Part shown: positions 1-5,098 of the stretch, piece by piece | Position numbering within the stretch: position 1 is the first letter of the stretch | Layout: each line of letters starts with the position of its first letter | Assembly (NCBI GenBank): GCA_002364555.1 | Contig: DEYM01000151.1 | Coordinates: forward strand, 1-5,098 | Direction of reading: 5' to 3' | Length of the DNA: 5,098 nt | DNA from: Phycisphaerales bacterium UBA3158 | GTDB taxonomy: Bacteria; Planctomycetota; Phycisphaerae; Phycisphaerales; SM1A02 | Notes under the pieces: model-generated | What the model was told of the DNA's origin: nothing | The model's input: only the letters and a program-made list of their open reading frames with translations | The model's database searches: none | Position numbers and translations under genes: made by a program

Positions 1-170
1 CTCTTCGAGATCCGGCCGCTGGACGCTATACTGCTTGGCTCGCCCGGGATCGGGTACCAGTTCAGGACATCGTGTGAAAGTGTTTTCACCGCCTGACTTG
101 CTACCTGTCTTTTACCAACCTGCGGACGCGACCCGCAGTAGCCATTCCCGGCAGTCGCACCCGTGAAAAC
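1..170. other. Upstream region and leader of rpsA, no assignable gene
   Basis: All three plus-strand frames are open from the window edge for a short distance, ending at TGA 75-77, 94-96 and 164-166. Any of them could be the tail of an upstream gene. The frame ending at 75-77 gives a protein-like 24-residue tail (LRDPAAGRYTAWLARDRVPV...), but it is too short to assign. No tRNA-like cloverleaf is seen. Two GC- or A/T-rich hairpins (74-89 and 120-138) lie between the promoter-like sequence and the rpsA start, and one can be replaced by a long-range pairing described separately. Confidence 0.5.
4..32 (+). promoter_or_regulatory. Weak candidate sigma70-type promoter for rpsA
   Basis: TATACT at 27-32 matches five of six positions of the -10 consensus. 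It sits 17 bases after TTCGAG (4-9), which is a poor -35 match. A start point near position 39-40 would give an rpsA leader of about 130 nucleotides, long enough to hold the hairpins seen before the start codon. The weak -35 and the possibility that an upstream gene reads through this stretch keep confidence low. Confidence 0.25.
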
Positions 171-172
171 AT
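74..172 (+). promoter_or_regulatory. Possible alternative RNA structures controlling rpsA start
   Basis: GTGAAA (74-79) can pair with TTTCAC (84-89) as a 6-bp hairpin with a 4-nt loop. The same downstream arm, extended to GTTTTCAC (82-89), is perfectly complementary to GTGAAAAC (163-170), which directly precedes the ATG. That pairing extends through T81-A171 and a G80-T172 wobble into the start codon. The two pairings share positions 84-89 and so exclude each other. An independent 6-bp hairpin, CTGCGG/CCGCAG (120-138), lies inside the larger loop. S1 represses its own translation in E. coli through structured leader RNA, so such a switch would be plausible here. It is inferred from base pairing only. 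Confidence 0.3.
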
Positions 173-1931
173 GGTTGATTTTAATCTTATTGCCGATCTG
201 GGAATCCAACAGGATGACGCCGACGCACTGATCCGTTCTCAATTGAACGCCGAAGTCGCCGAAGGCGACATGTCGAGTGTCCTCAGCGGTGAAATGCAGC
301 AGTACAGTCGAGGCAAGATCCTTCAGGGCAAGGTCGTCGGCAAGGCCGGAGACGACGCCATCGTCGATGTCGGTCTCAAATCCGAAGGTCTTGTCAACAA
401 GAACGAATTCGATAACTGGGACACGCTGACCGCCGGTGACGAAGTCGAAGTCCTGCTCGAGGATCTCGAGGATGCTTCCGGCATCATCAAGCTCTCCAAG
501 CGCAAGGCTGATCGAATCCGTGGATGGGAACGAATCCTCGAGACCAAGGCCGAAGGCGACATCATCGAAGGTCGCTGCATGCGGAAGATCAAGGGTGGTC
601 TTCTGGTCGACATCGGCGTTCCGGTATTCCTGCCGGCGTCCCAGGTCGATGTCCGTCGTCCAAGCGACATCGGGGAGTTCATCGGCAAGACCATACGTGC
701 CGAAGTTCTCAAGATCGACGAAGAGCGACGCAACATCGTCATCAGCCGCAGAAAGCTCATCGAGCGAGAACGCTCGGAAGCCAAGAGCCGCCTGATGGAT
801 GCCATCGAGGAAAACCAGCTCGTGACCGGAACCGTGACCAATATCGCCGACTTCGGTGCATTCATCGATCTCGGCGGCATCGACGGACTCCTCCATATCA
901 CCGATATGAGCTGGGGCCGGGTCAATCACCCAAGCGAGATCTGCAAGGTCGGCGAGGAGATCGAAGTCAAGATTCTCAAGATCGATCGCGAACGAGAGAA
1001 GATCGCGCTCGGCCTCAAGCAGAAGCAGGAATCGCCATGGGAGGCGATCGAAGCCAAGTTCCCCGTCAACAGCCGAGTCAAGGGTGCTGTCGTCAGCCTC
1101 GTCTCGTATGGAGCGTTCATCGAGCTGGCAGAAGGCATCGAAGGCCTCGTGCATATCTCAGAGATGTCGTGGACACGCCGAATCAACCATCCCAACGAAC
1201 TGGTCAATGTCGGCGACGAGATCGAAGTCGTGGTCCTGGACATCAATCAGGACAAGCACGAGATCTCACTGGGAATGAAGCAGATCGAAGTCAATCCCTG
1301 GGAACTGGTTGCCGAGAAGTACCCACCCGGAACCATCATCGAAGGACAGGTTCGAAATCTCACGAACTACGGTTCGTTCATCGAGATCGAGCCGGGCATC
1401 GACGGCCTGCTGCATGTCTCCGACATGTCGTGGACCGAGAAGATCTCCCATGCCAACGAGAAGTACAAGAAGGGCGATCCGGTCGAGTGCGTGGTACTCG
1501 ACATCGATCAGGACAAGCAGCGCGTCGGCCTAGGCGTGAAGCAACTGACCGAAGACCCATGGGTAACCGCCATTCCGGAAGCGTACAAGCCAGGCATGGT
1601 CGTTCACGGAACAGTCACGAAGATCACCAACTTCGGTGTCTTCGTGCAGCTTGAATCCGGACTTGAAGGACTCCTCCATATCTCGGAACTCTCGGATGAG
1701 AAGGTCGATGATCCGCAGGATGTCGTGAAGCCCGGCGATGAAGTGGACGTCAAGATCCTCAGAGTTGACACCGATGAACGCAAGATCGGCCTCAGCCTCA
1801 AGCGTGCCATGTGGGGCGACGCCGATGGGCGAGAAGATCAGCCTCAGGATGATTCGGACATGACGCCAAAGCCAACTCGCGGCGGTATGGACGATCACGG
1901 TGCACTTGGAACGGACAAGATCACGCTCTGA
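171..1931 (+). CDS. rpsA: 30S ribosomal protein S1, six S1 domains
   Basis: S1 is the large mRNA-binding protein of the small ribosomal subunit. It helps unfold and place mRNAs, especially those without a good Shine-Dalgarno site. The 586 residues hold six S1/OB-fold repeats at about 48-112, 129-195, 214-285, 299-372, 386-459 and 473-546. Repeats three to six share an obvious core (FGAFI, GLLHIS, MSW, then VGDEIEV and a K/R-x-x-I-x-LGxKQ ending), while the first two are more divergent. In E. coli S1 the first two dock on the ribosome and the rest bind RNA. The family is usually about 550-600 residues in six-domain species, so this looks complete. A 40-residue acidic tail without repeat character follows (547-586). 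There is no in-frame upstream start nearby and no Shine-Dalgarno site before the ATG; the preceding bases are A-rich (GTGAAAAC). It appears to be transcribed alone, as a strong terminator follows. Confidence 0.97.
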   Translation: MVDFNLIADLGIQQDDADALIRSQLNAEVAEGDMSSVLSGEMQQYSRGKILQGKVVGKAGDDAIVDVGLKSEGLVNKNEFDNWDTLTAGDEVEVLLEDLEDASGIIKLSKRKADRIRGWERILETKAEGDIIEGRCMRKIKGGLLVDIGVPVFLPASQVDVRRPSDIGEFIGKTIRAEVLKIDEERRNIVISRRKLIERERSEAKSRLMDAIEENQLVTGTVTNIADFGAFIDLGGIDGLLHITDMSWGRVNHPSEICKVGEEIEVKILKIDREREKIALGLKQKQESPWEAIEAKFPVNSRVKGAVVSLVSYGAFIELAEGIEGLVHISEMSWTRRINHPNELVNVGDEIEVVVLDINQDKHEISLGMKQIEVNPWELVAEKYPPGTIIEGQVRNLTNYGSFIEIEPGIDGLLHVSDMSWTEKISHANEKYKKGDPVECVVLDIDQDKQRVGLGVKQLTEDPWVTAIPEAYKPGMVVHGTVTKITNFGVFVQLESGLEGLLHISELSDEKVDDPQDVVKPGDEVDVKILRVDTDERKIGLSLKRAMWGDADGREDQPQDDSDMTPKPTRGGMDDHGALGTDKITL

Positions 1932-1955
1932 TCTTCATTCTGGCCCTGACCATCT

Positions 1956-1990
1956 GGCGCCCGGTGCATCCAATGCATCGGGCGTCTTTT
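1956..1990 (+). terminator. Intrinsic terminator of rpsA
   Basis: Twenty-four bases after the rpsA stop, a 14-bp stem (1956-1969 with 1973-1986) closes on a 3-base CCA loop. Only two pairs are G-T wobbles (1957-1985 and 1964-1978), and the base of the stem is very GC-rich. TTTTATT follows at once (1987-1993). This is a textbook Rho-independent terminator on the plus strand. It ends the rpsA unit and separates it from the next gene. Confidence 0.9.
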
Positions 1991-2034
1991 ATTGGCTCAG
2001 GGTCTCCCCTAGCACATGGCCACGAAGACCAGTA

Positions 2035-2080
2035 TTGACAGGAGCAACAGTCGCTTGTGATTGCTGTTGAGTTGAATAAT
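2035..2080 (+). promoter_or_regulatory. Weak promoter-like elements and a small dyad before the exported-protein gene
   Basis: A perfect -35 hexamer TTGACA lies at 2035-2040, but the best -10 at allowed distance is TGTGAT (2056-2061, 15-base spacer). A better -10-like AATAAT (2075-2080) has no good -35 partner. CAACAG (2045-2050) and CTGTTG (2064-2069) form a dyad that overlaps these elements and could be an operator or just a weak hairpin. A promoter is expected somewhere here because the rpsA terminator lies just upstream, but the exact one cannot be fixed from sequence. Confidence 0.3.
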
Positions 2081-2120
2081 GTCTGTAAAGGTCATTTCTG
2101 ATCCCATCTCTCATGTCTGT

Positions 2121-2143
2121 GGTGCTGTCATCGAGTCAGCACT
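2121..2143 (+). other. Small hairpin in the leader of the exported-protein gene
   Basis: GTGCTG (2122-2127) pairs with CAGCAC (2137-2142), plus a G-T wobble at the base (2121-2143), leaving a 9-base loop. It ends 25 bases before the proposed start at 2169. It lacks a T-tract good enough for a terminator and may have no role. Confidence 0.2.
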
Positions 2144-2168
2144 CTTTGCTTACCAGTAGGATGCATCA

Positions 2169-4004
2169 ATGCACATGCCTGAATCGATGAAATGCGGAAG
2201 AGGCCCTTTTCAGCAACCTCAATGCGATATTCGCTCTTTCGGTCCATTCCGTCTGAAACACCTGTTGCTCCAGATCAACATGTTGTTCGTTTCGATGTTG
2301 CTTCTGGGCATCATGTCCCCAAGAGCACAGGCGGAACTGGATCTCGAGACCTGTGTTGGAAGCTGGCTCGATGCCCGAAGCTGGGTTGATACCCTCGCGG
2401 TCCCGGAAAAGACCGTCAGTACATCGCTGGTGCCGGATGCTTCAGCAGCCTGCATCATTCTTCGTCATCGAGGAAGAACTGTCGGAGTCGGCCTGGCCCA
2501 TTCGGATGGGATCGATTCCTCGGGAATGCCGTTGATTCAGGATGCGACGAGAAAAGCCATTGAATTGGCCATAGAGGATCAGACCATAGAGTCGCTTCCG
2601 GAATCCGTCCGCAAGGAGGCCGGAAGACATCTCGTCATGGAAATGGAGATCGCCGGACCCCTGCAGGCACTGCTCGGCAGGAGCATCGAGGTGGCCGCTG
2701 AACGGATCCAGCCAGGTGTCCATGGAATCGCCATGCGATACGGAGAGCGATGGTGGTTTGAGTTTCCATCTCAGCTGCGAATGTCCAATGCCGCGGCTGG
2801 TCCACAACGAATTCTCGCTCTGGCACTGGCCAGTGAACTCTCCCCAAGGCAGATCGAGACGCTCAGGAGTTCTGGCGAAGTCAGTCTGTATCGATTTGAA
2901 ACAATCGATCTGGCCCAGTCACAGGCGGATCAGATGCCTCAGATGCTGACCTGTGGTGACATACCCGTGATCCAATCCGAGGTGACTCCCGATCGAGTCG
3001 TGCAGACCAGGGATGCATTGGCGAGGCATCTGCTTGGCAGGATCTTCACCACTACCGATGGGACCAAACTGGTCGGAAGCTACACACCACTCGCCTCTTC
3101 GTTCAAGACACAACCACCGACCGAGCGTGAACGTGCGATGGTGGCGTTGGCACTGGCGAGATACTCGGGTAATCCGGCCGTCGATCCCGAACTGGCAAGC
3201 TCCGCCCGGACGGCGGCAGCCGAATTGATCGAGGGATCATCCTCGGAGGATCAGATGAACGCCTCAGGCGATCCGCTTCAGGCTTCCGCCATGTATCTGG
3301 CCGCGCAGGAGTTGAATCTCGGAAGTGACTCCAATCGAATCGATCTCATCAGGAATCATGTCCTGAGTATCCGCGACTTGGATGATCTGGCTGTTCGAAA
3401 GCGGGCGCCGAGCCTGGTATTCGCCTGCGCCGCATTGATCCAGAGCCCTTCGGAGGACGACCGGGATCTGGCCGTCGAGATGGCCAGAAAGGCACGTGAC
3501 ACCATGCCGGTCCAGAAACAGGTCGCATTGCTTCCCTGGTTGGCATGGGTGGAGCGTGCCAATCGACCACGACTGGAGTCACAGGCGGCGAACCCCGATC
3601 TCAATGCACTTCAATTCATCCGGCAGCAGACCATGGCGCTCCAATCGGCTCCATCGATCGGCAGCAAGACCTTGAATGCCGGGGGCTACGTGCTCGAACC
3701 AGGCCCAAGAGGTGTCACTTCGAGATCCCTTCGACCGGCCCTGTTCATGGCCGAGACGATCAGCGATCCGGGCTATCTTGATTCAGCACAGGATCAGGTG
3801 CAGGCTACCCATCAACGTTTTCTGCGATACATGATCCAATTGAGCTGTCGTGAGGATGTTGCCGGAACATGGAGACAGCCTGATCGCGTCATCGGCGGGA
3901 TACGCGAATCCTGCTGGGATGCGGAACTCGATCCAGTGACCCAGGCGATGGGACTGATGGTTCTATCGGAGCCGCTATCCAGTCTGGATCCATCATCAAG
4001 GTGA
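2169..4004 (+). CDS. Exported protein with an AMMECR1-like N-terminal region and helical C-terminal region
   Basis: I do not recognise this 611-residue protein as a named family. Residues 28-49 include a hydrophobic stretch (LLLQINMLFVSMLLLGIM), followed by a good signal-peptidase site A-Q-A after residue 55, so it should be exported. The start at 2169 is chosen because AGGA (2158-2161) lies 7 bases upstream; ATGs at 2175 and 2187 are alternatives that would shorten an unusually long n-region. The mature part has six cysteines (62, 95, 262, 420, 560, 582). Residues about 85-250 follow the order of AMMECR1 landmarks: a strand ACIILRHRGRTVGVG (94-108), helix PLIQDATRKAIELAI (121-135), strand LVMEMEIAGPL (155-165), PGVHGIAMRYG (182-192) and a final YRFE (241-244). 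The canonical RGCIG cysteine is absent. Residues about 275-610 look all-helical and end in GGY and GGIRESCWD motifs reminiscent of alpha/alpha-toroid proteins. Both domain suggestions are inference; the open frame and secretion are well supported. Confidence 0.85.
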   Translation: MHMPESMKCGRGPFQQPQCDIRSFGPFRLKHLLLQINMLFVSMLLLGIMSPRAQAELDLETCVGSWLDARSWVDTLAVPEKTVSTSLVPDASAACIILRHRGRTVGVGLAHSDGIDSSGMPLIQDATRKAIELAIEDQTIESLPESVRKEAGRHLVMEMEIAGPLQALLGRSIEVAAERIQPGVHGIAMRYGERWWFEFPSQLRMSNAAAGPQRILALALASELSPRQIETLRSSGEVSLYRFETIDLAQSQADQMPQMLTCGDIPVIQSEVTPDRVVQTRDALARHLLGRIFTTTDGTKLVGSYTPLASSFKTQPPTERERAMVALALARYSGNPAVDPELASSARTAAAELIEGSSSEDQMNASGDPLQASAMYLAAQELNLGSDSNRIDLIRNHVLSIRDLDDLAVRKRAPSLVFACAALIQSPSEDDRDLAVEMARKARDTMPVQKQVALLPWLAWVERANRPRLESQAANPDLNALQFIRQQTMALQSAPSIGSKTLNAGGYVLEPGPRGVTSRSLRPALFMAETISDPGYLDSAQDQVQATHQRFLRYMIQLSCREDVAGTWRQPDRVIGGIRESCWDAELDPVTQAMGLMVLSEPLSSLDPSSR

Positions 4005-4895
4005 AATCGGACGTCCGATGACATCCTCCTTGACCCGCTCCGCAATGGGCTTCTCCACAGTCATGTGTCTACCGGTGATTCGAATGGATCGAATGCCCCT
4101 GTTCCTGGGTGCTGGAATGGGATATGGAAAGCCGTTGATCTGACGATGTATGTAGCCCGGCGCCCTGACCACCAGATTCGAATCCTGAAACATCATCGTC
4201 GCCGCATCACCGCCATTGCTGCCCCAGGCATCCGGTTCGATCAGTCTCTGGATCAGAAGGATGAGCTCCTCCTTTCGCTCCTCGTTCCATTCCCGATCCG
4301 AGGGCTTGTCAGAACCACCTCCGGAACCTCCACCGTTTCCACCTCCGGAGCCTCCACCGAGGTTCAGATCGGGCGGGTTGTTGAAATCCGGAATGCTCAT
4401 CATGAGATCCTCGACTGGATAGATGCGAGTCATTTGAAGACGAGCCTCTCCCATGTGATCAAGCGTGCCCGCATAGACCATTCCCCATCTGAGCTGCCAC
4501 AGACAGGGTTCCTTCTGGGCAGCGGAACATTGCTCGAGAATCATCTCGAGCACGTTCATCGCAGGCATGTTCTCGAGTTCAATCGTGATCTTCGTATCCG
4601 CGATGATGCCATCCGAATTCGACTCTTCCATGTAACCGATCTGGAATCGCGTCCCCAATCGTTTTTCAAGCCAGCCCATCGCATCCTTGACCGGCACATC
4701 CCTGAAGTCGACGTCCAGATCCGTATAGATGAGTCGACTGAGCATTTCAGCGTCTCGATCCTGATGATTCTGTTCGGCATGCCAGCGTTCCTGCACCTGA
4801 TTCCAGCGATCGGTGACGTTCTGTCCAAGACCGCTCTGACTGGCGACGAACAGAACCAGCAGACCACTGAAAACATGTCCCTTGAACAGATCCAT
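3996..4895 (-). CDS. Exported STN/secretin N0-like domain protein with glycine linker
   Basis: The preferred start gives 299 residues. Residues 1-25 form a signal peptide with hydrophobic core FSGLLVLFVA. Residues about 58-145 look like the short secretin/TonB N-terminal (STN) fold: LDVDFRDVPVKDAMGWLEKR, then TKITIELENMPAMNVLEMIL, then a strand pair WQLRWGMVYAG. A YPVEDLMMSIPDF box (159-171), a pure Gly/Ser/Asn linker (180-195) and LILLIQRLIEPDAWGSNGG (211-229) follow. This layout is familiar from planctomycete proteins of unknown role; the secretin pore domain is missing, so it is not itself a channel. The ATG at 4895 is preferred for its GAGGAG Shine-Dalgarno site and compact signal peptide. 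The alternative ATG at 4928 overlaps the permease stop as ATGA and adds 11 residues. The gene follows the permease directly, suggesting a shared transcript. Its stop codon lies inside the 3' end of the convergent gene. Confidence 0.88.
   Translation of the reverse strand: MDLFKGHVFSGLLVLFVASQSGLGQNVTDRWNQVQERWHAEQNHQDRDAEMLSRLIYTDLDVDFRDVPVKDAMGWLEKRLGTRFQIGYMEESNSDGIIADTKITIELENMPAMNVLEMILEQCSAAQKEPCLWQLRWGMVYAGTLDHMGEARLQMTRIYPVEDLMMSIPDFNNPPDLNLGGGSGGGNGGGSGGGSDKPSDREWNEERKEELILLIQRLIEPDAWGSNGGDAATMMFQDSNLVVRAPGYIHRQINGFPYPIPAPRNRGIRSIRITGRHMTVEKPIAERVKEDVIGRPISP
4006..4019. repeat. 14-bp perfect palindrome at the convergent gene junction
   Basis: ATCGGACGTCCGAT reads the same on both strands and begins two bases after the plus-strand gene's stop codon (4002-4004). 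It lies inside the last codons of the minus-strand gene. As RNA it could fold to a 5-bp stem with an ACGT loop, flanked by a second short pairing (CAAGG 3997-4001 with CCTTG 4028-4032). No T-tract follows on either strand, so a classical intrinsic terminator is not supported. A palindrome this size is expected by chance about once in several windows of this length. Confidence 0.35.
4315..4358 (-). repeat. Tandem 20-base repeat encoding the glycine linker
   Basis: CCACCTCCGGAACCTCCACC (4315-4334) recurs at 4339-4358 with a single base change, offset by 24 bases or exactly eight codons. Read on the minus strand it gives the Gly/Ser/Asn linker between the two halves of the STN-like protein. The in-phase offset fits a duplication that lengthened the linker without breaking the frame. 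Confidence 0.8.
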
Positions 4896-4902
4896 GAGCC
4901 AA

Positions 4903-4908
4903 CTCCTC
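4903..4908 (-). promoter_or_regulatory. Shine-Dalgarno site deciding the start at 4895
   Basis: On the minus strand GAGGAG ends 7 bases before the ATG at 4895, an ideal spacing. The upstream ATG at 4928 has only a weak CAGG in front of it. This is the strongest ribosome binding site in the window and is the main reason for choosing the shorter form of the STN-like protein. Confidence 0.7.
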
Positions 4909-4924
4909 GAAACGTCTCCTGACC

Positions 4925-5098
4925 TCATTCGTGCCTGAGCGCCTGAATCGGATCCTGACGACTTGCGATCACCGCTGGATAGATTCCAAACACCACTCCG
5001 GTCGTGGATGCGACCAGGAACGAGACGATGATCGACCAGCCTGTTATCTGGGCTTCGAAACTGATGTTGACATCGATGAGACGCTGAATGGATCCAAG
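4925..5098 (-). CDS. MacB/FtsX-type ABC transporter permease, C-terminal end (partial)
   Basis: The frame runs unbroken from the window end to a TGA at 4925-4927 and gives the last 57 residues of a membrane protein. A hydrophobic segment (ITGWSIIVSFLVASTTGVVF) is followed by GIYPA, a basic stretch and the ending DPIQALRHE. This matches the GxYPAxxAAxxDPIxALRxE terminus of MacB/LolC/FtsX-type permeases, which use an ATPase partner to move lipids, peptides or drugs, or to transmit force, across the cell envelope. The start, periplasmic domain and earlier membrane helices lie outside the window, so the substrate cannot be judged. The stop overlaps an ATG of the downstream STN-like gene as ATGA, which points to an operon. 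The fragment is short but the terminal motif is distinctive. Confidence 0.88.
   Translation of the reverse strand, partial: LGSIQRLIDVNISFEAQITGWSIIVSFLVASTTGVVFGIYPAVIASRQDPIQALRHE

Noticed and set aside
2..166. A plus-strand frame open from the window edge to TGA 164-166 as a possible upstream gene end
   Set aside because: Its translation (Ser/Arg/Pro-rich) has no recognisable motif, and the other two frames are open for part of the same stretch, so no frame can be chosen.
323..925. A 200-codon minus-strand open frame opposite rpsA
   Set aside because: Ser/Arg/Pro-rich antisense translation with no domain, fully inside a highly conserved ribosomal gene.
524..1654. A 376-codon plus-strand open frame inside rpsA
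   Set aside because: Its product is rich in Arg/His/Gln/Gly with low-complexity character, as expected when a GC-rich repeated gene is read out of frame. The rpsA frame is unmistakable.
885..1682. Exact 15-base direct repeats GGACTCCTCCATATC at 885-899 and 1668-1682
   Set aside because: They encode the conserved GLLHI core of S1 domains 3 and 6 and are explained by internal domain repetition, not by a mobile or regulatory repeat.
2120..2150. Hairpin at 2121-2143 followed by TCTTTGC as a terminator
   Set aside because: The stem is only 7 bp with a 9-base loop and the following T-run is short and broken; the true rpsA terminator is upstream at 1956-1990.
4065..4922. A 285-codon plus-strand open frame antisense to the STN-like gene
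   Set aside because: It mirrors almost the full STN-like gene, has no recognisable domain and starts without a ribosome site. The minus-strand product has a signal peptide, family motifs and a good Shine-Dalgarno site, so this is a shadow of its codon bias.

Overview
The window most resembles a moderately GC-rich Planctomycetota chromosome, possibly Phycisphaerae-like. This rests mainly on the minus-strand gene at 3996-4895. Its layout (secretin/STN-like N-terminal domain, a 'YPVEDLMMSIPDF' box, a glycine linker, then 'LIQRLIEPDAW') is one I associate with the many short STN-type proteins of planctomycetes. Weak or absent Shine-Dalgarno sites on the two plus-strand genes fit this too. The lineage is an inference from family resemblance, not from a marker phylogeny.

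Layout, left to right. Positions 1-170 are the leader of rpsA and hold no gene I can assign. rpsA (171-1931, plus) encodes a complete six-domain ribosomal protein S1 and is closed by a strong intrinsic terminator (1956-1990). A 237-base intergenic stretch with weak promoter-like and dyad elements follows. Next is an exported 611-residue protein of unassigned function (2169-4004, plus). Its N-terminal half looks like a highly diverged AMMECR1-type domain and its C-terminal half is helical. It runs tail-to-tail into the minus-strand STN-like gene, and the two 3' ends overlap by 9 bases. Upstream of that gene on the minus strand is the last 57 codons of a MacB/FtsX-type ABC transporter permease (4925-5098), cut by the window end.

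The permease and STN-like genes look like one translationally linked minus-strand operon: an ATGA overlap offers one start, and a GAGGAG Shine-Dalgarno site 7 bases before a second ATG offers a better one. rpsA looks like its own transcription unit. The exported plus-strand protein has no obvious functional tie to either side.

The two observations most worth following up are a possible pair of mutually exclusive RNA structures in the rpsA leader, one of which pairs up to and into the rpsA start codon, and the cryptic AMMECR1-like domain in an exported protein. I see no CRISPR array, tRNA, rRNA, insertion sequence or phage gene.
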